64,000 nucleotides of DNA, taken from positions 134,026,171 through 134,090,170 of the forward strand of contig NC_084759.1 in NCBI RefSeq assembly GCF_028858725.1, in the 5' to 3' direction. This document shows positions 45,439 through 57,959 of the stretch, one piece after another. The stretch's first letter is position 1, and every line of letters starts with the position of its first letter. The position numbers and the translations under genes were made by a program. The notes under the pieces were generated by a model. It did not search any database. It was given only the letters and a program-made list of their open reading frames with translations, and had not been told where the DNA came from. The DNA is from Colius striatus (taxonomy: Eukaryota > Chordata > Aves > Coliiformes > Coliidae).

Positions 45439-46535
45439 TGTATGTTCGTAGACCTTGTGAGGGTGTGTTAAGACAGCTACAGAGAATTCTGCAGCACAGT
45501 GGTCACATTCTGTCTTGCTTTTCTTGACAGACCTAGTGTGCTAGGACTTACTTTGATTGTCTGAGTACCAAAACCACCCTCTCTGGAAAATAAGCCAGGA
45601 TATTCTGAGACACCAAAATAATTTTCAGCAAAGCAGTCAAACTATGTGAAGCGGAGAATTTGTATTTTTTCCTGATGTGAAAATGTTTGTGATAGACCAC
45701 AAAATGGTTCTTTACTAACATGACAGAAGTGTTAGAAAAAGAATTCTGACATGTAGCATGTATGTCTAAGAGGCACTATATAAAATATCTTGGGGTTTTC
45801 TTTTAAATAATCCTTCAGTGTCCACTGATTGACAGAGCACAAAGGTTTTCTCTAATTCTTCTCCACATTCACTACAGTTCTTCCTGATGGATATCAAGGG
45901 TTTGTTTCAGACCAGCCAACTCTTCTGAACTCTACTTGTGTATATTACTTTTAAGTTATCAGAAAACTGAATGGGATCCTGGAAGATTATTCAAGATGGC
46001 TGGCCTGCCATTGAGGGGAAAACAAATGGATTTGGTTTAGTCCAGTGTCACAGAGGCAAACTACCTATATGAAAGGGCACATGGGTATGACAATGACAAA
46101 GTAATTATTATTTGATTATTAACTCCACAAGTTATAGAAAGGAAGGCTTCACAATGCTTAGAGCAGTAAGGAAGTAAGAAGGCAGTAAGAAAGCTCTAGC
46201 TGTAGAGGAATTATATTTCTAGATGACAGCTTCTGACACTTTGGATACATCTGTATGGTTTCTACATCTGCAAAATGAGAATAGCATGTAATATCAATGA
46301 GATAATATGGAGATTAAAGGTTGTGAAAAAGCTTGAGGTGAAGTGTAGACAATAACATGATTGAAAAACTCTTGAAAATGCTTTTATAAATGCTACAGAT
46401 TATACAACAGGATTTTAAGCTGGTTTTCTTCTAAAGCCATTCATACAGAGATTGGGAGATCTTTGGGATTCTAGATACAGCAGACATTTCTTAAACTTCT
46501 GCTTGCTGAAGTAAGCTGCAGTGGATCCCTTTTAA
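45439..46535. other. D-to-J spacer
   Basis: About 1.1 kb. I scanned it for FGxG codons near a splice donor and found no further J segment. Confidence 0.5.
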
Positions 46536-46564
46536 AGTTTATGATGCAACACTTTGTCACTGTG
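46536..46564 (+). other. 12-type RSS of first TRBJ
   Basis: Consensus heptamer CACTGTG (46558-46564). The best nonamer is AGTTTATGA (46536-46544, 6 of 9) with a 13-base spacer. The nonamer is weak. Confidence 0.75.
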
Positions 46565-46613
46565 ACCAACAATAAAGTGACTTTCGGTGATGGCACAAAA
46601 CTTACAGTAATGG
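46565..46613 (+). CDS. TRBJ: T-cell receptor beta joining segment (first)
   Basis: Reads TNNKVTFGDGTKLTVM plus one base, then splice donor GGTAAGAA. The FGDG motif fits the J consensus FGxG, and the 49-nt length with a one-base overhang matches the phase of the C exon (G + GG gives Gly). No stop in frame. Confidence 0.92.
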
Positions 46614-48252
46614 GTAAGAAATTTTTTTATTTTGTCTTTTAAATCACTTTTGATCTCAGGTCTTCTCTTCAGAGAACATTTCAGCCTTATTCTCCCTGTC
46701 ATTATTAAACAGATGTTTTCCTAATGTACTAGTAATCCACTCTATTTTGGTGGTAGGGACGCACATTTCACTTTGGAGAACTGAATGAATGCATTTTCAG
46801 TGAATGAAAAGTTATCCATAGAGTAGAATGAGGAACAGATTAAAAATATGTGCATATCATAAGTATATTGTCTTAATAAATTGAAATCTGCAACAATGAC
46901 TGTTCCCAAAAGCATAACTATTCTCCTGGGGCTACAGGTGCTCAAGGACAGGTCAATGAAAGGTTCTCTGAAGAGAACTGAGTTACAATTACCCTTTGGA
47001 CAGATCTAGAAAACAAAATCAAGACTCTAGAAACTTAAATTATTTTGGTTCTTTTTAGGGTAATCTAAAGCATGTGTTAGCTCAGATAACTGGGAAAAAC
47101 AAATATGTGAAGTAGCATTTTAATTGACAAAATGGAAGCCAGAGATAAATACGCAACTTCACAGTAAGCAATACTAATAGCTTCCCGATAAACAGCAGCT
47201 CTTTAATTCCTTGTTATAGAAAACAACTCTCAACAACACAGCTTTTTCCACAACACAGGCTCATCAGGATGGTGATAAAATTAGGACAGCGGTTTTACTA
47301 TTTCAGGATAGATGTTAAAAGGCCACTGAAAGCACAGAAGCACAGTATGTGGTTTATCTGAAATAAAAGTAACTCTCACAGAAAGTTTATCTCTGGGCCA
47401 TACTTCTAAATTTGGACTCTCTCCAAATCCAGGAGAAAACAAGGCTGCTTCAAACATGGTAAATGATGGTGATCTATCTCTCCATCTCATTGTACTGCTC
47501 CTGGAGTCAGAAGAATTGATGCCTCAGGCTTTTGTATCATACCATTCCACTGTAGAGAAGATGACTACAAGTGATAAAATTCAATCTCCATAGGAAAAAA
47601 TGATCAGCACATTTTTTTGAAAACCAGTATGAATCTGATGTGTCAGAGATGATAAAAATCGATTCACTGATTCCTCATTAATCATAGTCAATTATGCTGC
47701 TAACTTTAATTTCATAGCTAAGACAACAAAGATAAGAAAAGGAGAGACTTCCTCCCAGGGAATGAGAAAGGATGTTTATCAACTCCTACAATACAGATGG
47801 TGGCCCAGAATCCTGTTACAAGTTATTTTGTAAGGAAAAAACCTTCCTTTTATTTTACAAGAAAAGAATATTCATGATGCTGAAAGGAAATGAGGAAATT
47901 AAGGAAATTAGGCTGCTTACTTGAAAATAAGCAAAGAAAATTACTCTTTCTACATATGAGAAATATTTTCTAATAGTACACCTAGATAAACAGATAAATG
48001 TACTATAAAGAAGCGGTGAAAGCTGCCACAACAGAATCACCTGAGCCTGAACTGAAAAAGAAAGGCCCTGGAGGAGGTATTTCTGAGATTCATCACACAG
48101 ACACGATGATGTTCCCTTACAGACATTTTTTTTTTTTTTTTTTTTTTTGGGAGACCATATATTAATGTATTTTGTGTTTCTTCTTTTGCTGGTACTGCAT
48201 GAGGGGAAGGTTAGTCCATAGTTTTGACTCTGAGGACTGAGAGTAGAGAAGA
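46614..48252. other. Intron between the two J segments
   Basis: No additional J motif seen. A 23-T run occupies 48126-48148. Confidence 0.5.
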
Positions 48253-48280
48253 GGTTTTCCTGCAGCTGCAAAACAGTGTG
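48253..48280 (+). other. 12-type RSS of second TRBJ
   Basis: Nonamer GGTTTTCCT (48253-48261, 7 of 9), exact 12-base spacer, heptamer CAGTGTG (48274-48280, 6 of 7). Confidence 0.88.
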
Positions 48281-48329
48281 AATAATGAAAGACTGTACTT
48301 TGGCAGTGGGACAAAGCTCACTGTATTAG
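48281..48329 (+). CDS. TRBJ: T-cell receptor beta joining segment (second)
   Basis: Reads NNERLYFGSGTKLTVL plus one base, then donor GTAAGATAAG. FGSGTKLTVL is a textbook beta J ending. The 49-nt length is the same as the first J. The 5' RSS is better than that of the first J. The intron to TRBC exon 1 is about 2.5 kb. Confidence 0.94.
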
Positions 48330-48946
48330 GTAAGATAAGTCAGATTTTCATCATATGTGTGATATTGGTTTAGGGGATAAAAAGATTGTAATTAACAGCA
48401 GAATACATTTTTCATACAGCCATGAGGACAGGATTAATGCATTGCTTATTAAAATAAGTTGTGCTATAGATTGGAAATGAAAGATCCTTCTCCAGTCTGC
48501 AAGTTTTTGCAGTTCATCTATGTAATAATTAAAAGCAGTATTTCAGAGGTAGAGTCTGGAATCTTGTTGATTCTTGCTGTTATTTGACTGTGAAGTTGCT
48601 TTGAGACCCTGGCTTCCTCTAACGGTCCTTTCCAAGAGTTCTAATTCTCAAAAAGGACTATATTCTTTTTCTCTCAGTACACTTTTGTCCTCTATTCTCT
48701 TATTTTTCCCCCATTTGCCTTCTTTGCCTTATCCCCTCCCAAGAAGAGATTTAATATCACCTACACCAAGGGATTTTGAAATCACCAGGCAAAATAACCG
48801 TTTCCATCTGCTACTACCACATCTGATAGCAAGCTCTAGAATACACACTGATGCCTGCTACTTCAAACAGTACAATGTTAAGGAATCAAGTGGATGTCAA
48901 GAAGTGCATAATGACACTGAAGATTATAATCTGATTTTGTACAGCT

Positions 48947-48999
48947 GTACTTTTAACCTGTACTGCTTACCATTGGAGTTGGCACTGTGCTTATAGAGT
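48947..48999 (+). pseudogene. Possible TRBJ relic
   Basis: The frame from 48967 reads IGVGTVLIEL then a stop codon that abuts a good splice donor (GTAAGT). This matches the J pattern FGxGTxLxxL with F changed to I, at nearly the right distance from a donor (33 nt instead of 31). A nonamer-like TGATTTTGT lies upstream but no acceptable heptamer. It may be a degenerate J or coincidence. Confidence 0.35.
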
Positions 49000-49009
49000 T
49001 ATAGGTAAG

Positions 49010-50878
49010 TCAGTGTGATTAACCTAAGTGTTTAATGTGGAGGACACTTGAAAATTTCCTTTGAATCAATGGTAAGTAGTATATACACAGTATATATATG
49101 ATAGTGACAGATAACAAAAAATTGTGAAACTGACCTTGCCATGATAGGAATGAAAAGACTGTGGCACTTTTTCTTGTTGGTGGATGAAGAATGTGTTACA
49201 AGGAATGCATGAGTTTATGCATGGAAGTGATTAAACATTGTGACAGTGTCTACCATGAAGACTATGGATGATCAGAACAGAATGGGCTGTTGATCACACG
49301 TTTTTTCTCATTATCTCTGCTCTTGCTTGTACCGGTCTCCTTTCTCCATTTCAAGCATGTTCATACATGCTTGGCAAATTTCCAGTTGTTCCCTCTGCCT
49401 TTTTCACCTGCCTTCCTCTGTCTTTTTTTCTTTTAGTCTGTTAAATCTCTTTAATTTTTCTTTTATGTCTTCCCTATCGGTTTCCACGTCTTCGCTCATT
49501 AGCCATTTAGACTGTGAGACAATGAACTTATGTCAGAGATACTTTTAGGATAGGAAAACAAATCGTAAAGCCAGCTACTGGAAGTGAGTAGTAAAAGTGG
49601 TCAGACTCTCCTACTATGCACTGGAAGAAAAGCAGAGCAGTGCTGAACCTTCTAAGGAGTTATCTCTGTTACTACTTCATTACCTCTTCTGAAGTCTGTA
49701 CAGGCTCACAGAGAAGCACCCCAGGGATCTTTGTAGAATATGTACTCACAGTCATAATTATGGCTAGTAGTTGAAAAGAAACACTTTGACTTAGGGGCCC
49801 AACTCTATGCAACATGTAAGTTTCTGCTAATTTTCTACACTCTAGAAAGGTGGGAGTGATCAGAAGAATATTTACAATTTATAGTGCCTTCACACCAAAA
49901 AACAGTAAAAATTTTCACTTTGACTCCATAGTTCACCCTGCATTTGTTTCCATGTGCACTCTGCAGACCTGGTGGGTTTATCATACTAGATGAATGAAAA
50001 ATGTACTCTAAAAAAGTATATAGAAAAAGGTGGCTTTTAGGGTCACTGCCAAGCTTCTGAGTAGCATCTCCATGCCTTATACAACCTTTTGACTGTACAC
50101 ATCTATTGTCTTTAGTCTTATATGTAGGTATTAAACACTTTAGGACAGGGGACAACTTTTGTTTTATAAGGGTATAGAATCATGCATCATTTTGGGAAGA
50201 TGTGTAGTTTAGGATGAAGTTTTCTTATACTTAGGATAATTAAATGATAAACAATATAAAGACATACTTCATAGTCTTAAATAAGGATGGCAAGTTAAAA
50301 CCTAAAGCAAAACTTGTCACACGCAGATTAAGATTACCTATCTAAAGTGTTTATTTCAGACAGAGAGAAGGATTAGCTCCTTCCTTTCAAGCTACCTCTT
50401 GGACTGTGGGGTTCAAGTAGCGTATCACATCACAGTATAATTCTGCAATAACTATCATGTCTTATTACATCTCCAGGAATGCAACACGGTCAGTTAAAGA
50501 TGTTTGTGTCTCGTAACATGGACTCTTTATCTATTTGCACAATATTACAAATACAAGCCTTGTAGCACTATTGCATACTTTTCTCACCTGTTTGCTCAGT
50601 GTCTTTTCAGTTTTCCTATTAAGACAGAGGAACTACTAGAAATTCAAACACTCATGCATTTCTATAGGCAAACCTTTTATGTCTCTGTATAACAAATGAA
50701 GATAAATGCTTTTAATTTCCTAGTGGCTACCTATCTAATAGATATTAATCACTTAAAAGACAGTTATTGAAAGGACAGATATATCAGGTATTCCACAGCA
50801 CAAATACAGTATTATTTTAAGGGGTTTTTGACTGAAGATAGTAATGGAAGCTCTGGGCCATATTGTTTTCCATTTCAG
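49010..50878. other. J-to-C intron
   Basis: No further J segment or other gene seen. AT-rich. Confidence 0.5.
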
Positions 50879-53285
50879 GGAAGAATGATGAAATCATACC
50901 TCCATCTGTGGCCATCTTTTCTCCATCAAAACAAGAGATCCAACAGAAGAGTAAGGCCACACTTGTATGCCTAGCCTCTGGCTTCTACCCTGACCACTTG
51001 AAACTGGCCTGGAAGCTGAATGGTGCTGAGATGTCAGAAGGGGTGGGGACTGATGAGTTTTCCACATGGAATGGGAGTACCTACTCACTGACCAGCAGAT
51101 TGAGGATCTCAGCCCAGGAATGGTTCAACCCTTTGAATCGTTTTGAGTGTGTAGCCAGTTTTTTTAAGAATGGAACACAGGAATCTATGTACAAATTAAT
51201 CTATGGTGATGCTGGTGAGTAAAAACTGTGTATCACTACACTGTACAAAAGTGAAACCACAAATCAAAAGGGTAGGGATTATATATAGGTATACATAACT
51301 TCTATACAGAGTGTAATTATGGCACATGTATGTAAATTTGTAGGTATTTGTATATGTCTCTTCATATTCCTGAGCCTCTGTAAATATGTTACTACTACAC
51401 ATCTATAGTTTTTCAAGGTTTCTTCAGATTTTCACTGAGAAATCTCTGAGTATAGTAAAATATACAGTACAGCAAAAGAAATAGGATAGTAAAATGAATT
51501 GGACACTGTATTTCAAACTGAAATTTCTAAAATTTTCATTCTGTTTGCACTGAAGCGTGACTTTCAGTTAATTTTTGTCTTTCAGGTTGTGCGCTTACAG
51601 AAGGTATGTGTGTCTACTCAGAGGCAAATATATGTATGTGTTTTAATTCCAGTTTTACTGACACTAAGTACAAGATGCATGAGATTTCTGCTTTAAGATT
51701 AACTTTAACTTCTTGATCTGATTTGTATGTTAGAATAAAACAAAAAAACCCCAAACCCCTTTGAGAGGGTTGTATGTGCATGCTGTATGTAGCAGTATTT
51801 TAGGTTTTTAGCTCTTCTTTAAGATTCGCTTTTGAAATAACTGAACAAATTGTGGAACCTTTTTATATCAGGTAATTTCCTCTTTTTATTTTTCTTTATT
51901 TCATAATGGTGATAACTCAACATACAAATTATTTCTGATTTGCAGAGTCCTACTTGTGGTATGGAAATTCTGTGAAGCTTACATATCTCATTCTCTGTGG
52001 CAAAGCCTTGCTGTATGCAATTTTGTTGAGCAGTGTGATGTGGACAGCCAAGGTAGGCTAGCGTGTACTCATTAGTACAAGGATCAGTGAACACAGACTA
52101 AATCTACTCTCAGCTGTAGGGTTCTCCATATGTTCTGCCTGGCTTTGTGCAGGCTAGTTTGAAAAATCACAAGTAAGAGATTTTCTGTTATTGTTTTTTC
52201 CTAAAATTCAAATAAAATCAGCACTAGTAGAGGAATTCCTTCTCAAAATACTCTTTAAACACATGCAAAAAGATTAGAACTAAGGACAATTTCTCCAGGA
52301 AGTAAAGAAGGGAAATATCAGCTATATCACACTTTACCTCCAGTCCATGTTTTTTTTGGATGTAATCGGCTGTCTGAGCTGTAACCGCATATGGCTGGCT
52401 GATGTACAATTTTTCATCCACTACTATTTCCCAGTCCTCCTCTCCAGGACTGCTCTCAAGCCATTCATTCCACTAGTCTATACTGATACTAGTGATTGCC
52501 CTGATCTAGGTCCATGACCTTGCATTTGGCCTTGTTGAACTTCATGATGTTCATGTCAGGCCCACTCCTCAAGTCTGCTCAGATCTTTCTGGATGGCATT
52601 ATTCAAGCATATTAGCTGCACCACTGAGCTAGGTGTCATCCACAAACTTGATGTCAATGCTTTCAATCCAGTATCAGTGATACATTGATGAAGGCATTAA
52701 ATAGTATTAGTCCAAATACAGATTCTAGAGGACACCACTCATTCCTGGCTTCCACTTGGACCTCGAGTCACTGACTATAACTGCAACTAAAGATGGTGTT
52801 TCTGTAAAGACAGGTCCTTCCTTATCCACCTAACTGTCCATCCGTCAAACCTATATCTCTCCAATTCAGCAGCAAGAATATCATGGGGGACTGTATCAAA
52901 GGCCTTACAGAAGTCCAGGCAGATGATAGCTTCTGTAATGGAGTGCAGTCACTCCATTACAGAAGGCCACCAGCATGGTCATCTAACACACAAAGTTGTT
53001 TATAAAGTTATTAGTTCAGTATATAAGTAAAGGGTACAAGTTCAGGACACTGCCTTGGTACAAAAAGGAGAGAAAGCATGGAGATACAATATGGTCACTA
53101 AAGTTAACTCTCTCAGGAGACACAACAGTTGGGAAAGTATTTTGGTAAGTATGACCTATTATTTCCTATAGTATTTGTTCCTTTTTTCTTGTGATTTGTT
53201 TTTTTGGGTTCTTTTTGGTTTTATTTTTTTTTGTTAATTATGGTTTGTTTTCAATTAGGCTGGTGGGAAGTTGTACAGAGAATGA
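50879..53285 (+). CDS. TRBC: T-cell receptor beta constant gene (four exons)
   Basis: Exons are 50879-51214 (Ig domain, 336 nt), 51586-51603 (hinge, 18 nt), 51946-52052 (transmembrane, 107 nt) and, less certainly, 53259-53285 (tail AGGKLYRE and stop). Exon 1 starts [21 protein letters not shown] and shows the intradomain cysteines in [11 protein letters not shown] and FECVASFF, the Trp in LAWKLNG, and N-glycosylation sites NGS and NGT. The long FG loop of mammalian C-beta is absent, as in other non-mammals. Exon 2 gives CALTE with the interchain Cys. Exon 3 gives [11 protein letters not shown] and the membrane segment with Lys in [10 protein letters not shown], which pairs with CD3. Exons of 18 and 107 nt equal the human sizes. 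Exon 4 is chosen by its acceptor (CAATTAG), correct phase, short basic tail and the poly(A) signal 270 bases on. An alternative short exon at 56365 (YLQR and stop) also fits the phase. Confidence 0.92.
52425..52929 (-). mobile_element. Old CR1 LINE fragment in TRBC intron 3
   Basis: Diverged but recognisable antisense CR1 RT text: TTGGCCTTGTTGAACTTCAT, a GTGTCATCCACAAACTTG match to the FADD region, and GTATCAAAGGCCTTACAGAA matching the AFDT region. No frame is open. Much older than the array CR1 copies. Confidence 0.75.
52930..52965. repeat. Perfect 16-bp inverted repeat with 4-base loop
   Basis: Arm CTTCTGTAATGGAGTG (52930-52945), loop CAGT, arm CACTCCATTACAGAAG (52950-52965). It sits at the end of the CR1 fragment in TRBC intron 3. 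Confidence 0.95.
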
Positions 53286-53561
53286 ATGAAGAGTCCTCTT
53301 CATGACGTCAGCAGGAGCACAATCAATTATACTTTCTTGTTTTCCATAGCTAAGAATCTATGCTTCTATCTAAAACTTCTGAATATGATTTCTTGGTGAT
53401 TCTGTCCCCCTCCCATTCATTCCACTTTGTTGTAGTTGCTGCTGGGTTTTCCCTATACTTTCATATCATATTGTATTGTATTGTACAGTAACATACTTTT
53501 AAAGTTAACACTTTCTTAATGCTCCATGGCTGAGAAGCCAGCTCCTTGAATTAATAATAAA
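53286..53561 (+). other. Probable TRBC 3' UTR with poly(A) signal
   Basis: AATAAA at 53556-53561, about 270 bases after the proposed stop codon at 53283-53285. The stretch has no repeats and is pyrimidine/T-rich like a 3' UTR. Confidence 0.6.
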
Positions 53562-55319
53562 GTTTTAGCTTCCTTTCCATTCAAGAAGTATGGGTTGTTA
53601 TGTTTTTAATTTAGTCTTTTGTGGAAACAATATCCTTAAATGTATCTACCAATGATGTGTAGTATCATAAAGAACTCACATTAAAGAATATTCTCTGACA
53701 ATGCTTAAAGGAATAGTGTATCTGTTATGACAATAAAAGTGCTCACTCAGTAATTACACTGTGAACCAACAGGGCAACAGAGGGAGGGGCTTCAGAGACT
53801 TGCACGGGGAGAGTGAGCTCCCGGGCAAGCTAGCAAGCAGACTGCATGTCTAAGGCTAGTTTCTGGGAGATCCATAGTGTACAAGTGTGGATTCCACTAT
53901 GAGTGTGGGTGTGTGAGGTAACTGGAGGACTTGAGAGCTTAATGACTGCAAAACTGAGTGTATCTGTCAATTCTCTTTCACCTTCCTTGATAAAAGCTTT
54001 TGTTAGCACATGCCAGAGATACCATCCTTCCTGTTGGAGCCAGAATTTGCATATTTGAAGCAACATCTCCCAGAAAATATGTATAGCAGGAATTCTTTCT
54101 GGTGGCTGTGATAAAATTGTACCCTGAAAAGGTTTCTCATTAAATGAAGCAGACAGAGCATTAATTACAGGAGAGGAGAAAATAGATTTTGCTGGTTAAG
54201 CATCTGATCATTGTATGAATCATAAGAAGGAGGAGGCATGGGTTAGAGATCTCCAATCAAGTGATTCAGAATTCTGCAGAATTAAATAAGAGATGGGCAT
54301 GAATGTCCAGCTTTATGATTACACTTCATCTGCTGGACTGTGAAATGGTAGCATATATGACAGCAAGTGACCATGTTAAATCTGCATGCCTAAATCCATG
54401 GGGAAGAGGATGCTTAACATCAAAACAGATTAAATGAAAATATTTTTTGTTAAGCTTGAAAGAAAGGAAAATAAAGAGAGTGAAGGACTACGAGGGAATG
54501 ATGACTTGGATCTTCCCTATGGTCCTGGTATTTCAATACTATAGACATTACCTAAGTTAAGTATCATGCTGCATCAACAGAAGCTAGTACAGCTCTTTCA
54601 GGGGTGAGGAATCTCTCAGAAGGAGTTTTTCTGGGTATGGTAGATTAGGAAATAGATGTGCCAATAAGGAGGTGGAAGAAAGAACAAGCTCCTCAGTTTT
54701 TATATGAAGATCAGCAATAATACTGTATTTTGAAAAAGGAATGTGGTTCACTGTTTCAGGTTAAAAAACTCAACAAAATAGTGCAGTGAAAGGGTTTAAC
54801 TCAGCAGAGCTTCACCAAGAGGGCTAAAGATGGTGTTTCAGGAAAGACAGGTCAAGAAATGGGGAGACAGTAGGGATTGTGATGGAGATAACAAATTAAC
54901 CAACTGAATTATTATTAAATTTGCCCTGTGACTAGGACCATTTGGTGTTGTCAAATTAATAAAACTGTGGAGAAAGCAAGCAAGTGAGCAAGCTTAATGG
55001 GACAAACTGAAGGGAGTGAGAAGGATGAGACAAGACCAAAGATGAGGGAACTTCAAGTCAAATAACTGTATTCTGGAAAAATATATAACCCTACAATGCA
55101 GAACTTCCAAAGGCTCTACTCAATGTTCACTGACTCTACTGGCTCTGTTCTACCAGAAATGAACTATGTCACTGATCAAGTCTTTTCCCCAGAATTAAAA
55201 TGCCCTCAGAATGAACTAATCATTATGAGTGCCTCCTTTTCCTACAATCTATCTGCCACTGTCATATACAAATTGAATGTGTATCTGAGAAAAAGTAAAA
55301 GGATGAGGGAGATTTTGAC
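53562..55319. other. Intergenic, downstream of TRBC
   Basis: No gene recognised. The frame at 55096-55326 has no known domain. Confidence 0.45.
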
Positions 55320-56092
55320 TGTCTAAGAGTTGGGCAGAGAGGAACCTCATGAGGTTCAAAAAGGGTGAGAGTCCTGGAGAGGAACAACCCGATGCACCAG
55401 TACAGGCTGGGGGTTGGCCTACTGGAGAGCAGCTCTGCGGAGAAAGACCTCGGCATGCTGGTTGACAATAAACTAAACATGAGCCAGCAATGTGCTTTCA
55501 TGGCCAAGAAGGCCAATGGCATTCTGGGATACATCAAGAAGAATGTGGCCAGCAGGTCAAGGGAGGTTCTCCCCTGTCTCTACTCTGCCCTGGTGAGGCC
55601 TCATCAGGAGTACTGTGTCCAGTTCTGGGCTCCCCAGCTCAAGAGGGATAGAGAACTTCTGGAGAGAGTCCAGCGCAGGGTCATCAAGATCATCAGGGCT
55701 GTAGAGCATTTTTCTTATGAGGAAAGGCTGTGGGACCTGGGGCTGTTCATCCTGGAGAAGACTAAGGGAGGACGTCAATGACTTCCAAGTAATTAAAAGG
55801 TACATGTGAAGAGGATGGGGCGAGACTTTTTCCTGTTGTCTCAAGTGATAGGACAAGGGTAATGGACATGAGCTGGAACACATATGTTCCACTCCAACAC
55901 AAGGAAAAACATTTTTACTAAGGGTGAGGGAGCCCTGGCACAGGCTGCTCAGGGAGACTGAGGAATCTCCTTCTCTGGAGGTTTTCAAAACCCGCCTGGA
56001 CACGTTCCTGTTTGATCTGATCTAAGTGGTCCTCCTTTACCAGGTGTTGGACTAGATGATCTCTAAAGGTCCCTATTATTCTATTATTATAT
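55320..56092 (+). mobile_element. CR1 LINE 3' end fragment
   Basis: Plus-strand CR1 ORF2 C-terminus at 55365-55781: [60 protein letters not shown]. It continues through the 3' UTR to the tail TATTATTCTATTATTAT near 56090. 5' truncated. Confidence 0.88.
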
Positions 56093-57959
56093 GTAGAAGT
56101 ATTAATAAGGAATTGGTAAAATACGTAGAATTTGGAGGGAAAGAGTGGGTCCAAATGAAAGATATTGGATCTTAGAATTTAAATCATGATTCCTAAAAAG
56201 TGTGAGGATATTGATGTCAACCTGCAGCACCAGAGAATTAAGTGCTTTACTAATGACAGAGAAATTAGGGGTTGTTTTCATGCTGTAATCCCAATCATCA
56301 TTAAAAAACAATGAAGAATATTTAATAACCTAATCCTATTTCTGTTCCTTCTGGTTTTTTATTGCAGTATCTTCAAAGGTAAGTTAAACCATTAACGTTT
56401 TCCTCTCTTGACAATGAGTTTGTTTATCTACAAATATACCTGTATTTGCAAAGAGAGATGTGTCTTGTCTGTATGTGCCTCAATATGTTCTGATTCTGCT
56501 TTTCCTGGAAGACACAGATATTTTTGCCTCTGCACAGGTGCAGGATTGTATGTGTGAACGCATGCATTCATGTTCTGGTTCAATACACATGCATAGATGT
56601 GAATTCTGTCTATTCTCAGGAAATTTTCCATAAGAATGGCTGCTAGAACTCAATATTGCAGCATAAAAATATCAGAGCAGCAGACTCACCTGTATCATAA
56701 AGATCAGTTGTTGTCTACAGTATATTATCTCTTTAAATATCCCACAGAATTAGTAGAAATGACATTCCCATGAAAAGACTCCAAATCTATTTTCATTTGA
56801 TGCCCCTAATTACTCATTTTTCCGGACCAAAATACTTTTTTGAAAAGTTTAATGCAATTACTACCTAACATGACATTTCATATAAGGGCAGACAGGTTAT
56901 AACTTTCACAAAAGAGCACTGAACAAGTCCTCCTAACTATCAGAATGAAAAAAAAATTCCTTGTCTAGTAAAGTTTTCCAAGGAAATGTTTATTTATGCC
57001 TTCTCCCTTACTTCTCAGAAAACTATCAGAGAAATGTCTCAACTCAGAAGTTGCTGTACTTCGTGTTTATTTTCAAGAACATTTTGTACAGGATGCTTAT
57101 GATGAAGGTGATGCTTATGTCCAAGGAGAGTAACAGAGTTCTACTCTGTACACATTTGTCCTAATCCATTCTAAGGGTACAGAAAATCACTGGAAAAAGA
57201 TTATGTCTTGAATGTTGCTATTTATATAAATGCACTTCTCTAAAATTATGTTGTGTTTCATCATTTTCAAGAGAACAAGGTAGCGAGAATTAAGGGGAGG
57301 ATTTTAGATAACAAGAGGGAAAGAACTCCAGGGAGATATTGCAAAAATAATGAACAATTATCAAAATGTGTGGTCTTTTTAAAGAAAAGAGTAAAAAGAA
57401 AAATTAGGAAGAATAAGAAAATAAGAAAGAATAAAAAGACTAAGAAAAGCAAAGGAGGAAAGAAAGAAAATATGTAACTTAGAAAAAGGGAAGAGAATTA
57501 ATTTGTGGGGGAGGGTGAAGAGGAACCAGAGTGTCGTTCTTAAATGCTGTTTTTGTAGGCACCGTTTCTATGCAGCATGAGCTGTAAAACCAAGATATTA
57601 CTAATCCTGGAAAGGGTTTCTGGAGATCTTTCATCCACTTTGCATTTCATTCAGCTCTTACCTTGTGGTAAAAATTGAACAATTGGAAATTCACAAGTAG
57701 CTCATTCAGGAATAAATGGAGAACAACTTTTATGTACAGATATATCATAAAAGAGGTAGGAATAATTAAGGCCAAAACAGAGGAGTGTGTGTAGTGCTTT
57801 GGAAGCAGAAGATCTGGGAATGCAATAAGAAGGCAGAGGAAATATTAAGCATAGAGTGGACACCCTGAAGGGAGCTTCCGTCTTGCATAGCCAGGTTCCT
57901 CAGCTGGAAGGGTAAATATCTCTGAAAGCCTCAATAGAAAATGGTGCCTCAGAAAAAGA
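56093..57959. other. Intergenic, no gene seen
   Basis: AT-rich. A purine-rich run at 57380-57475 produces a Lys/Arg-rich frame that is compositional. A candidate alternative TRBC tail exon lies at 56365-56379. Confidence 0.45.

Noticed and set aside
46400-46490. Extra J segment upstream of the first J (GGTTTTCTT nonamer-like)
   Set aside because: No heptamer at 12 bases and no FGxG codons before a donor.
57253-57477. Lys/Arg-rich small protein
   Set aside because: Produced by an A/G-rich run; no homology signature and no conserved context.
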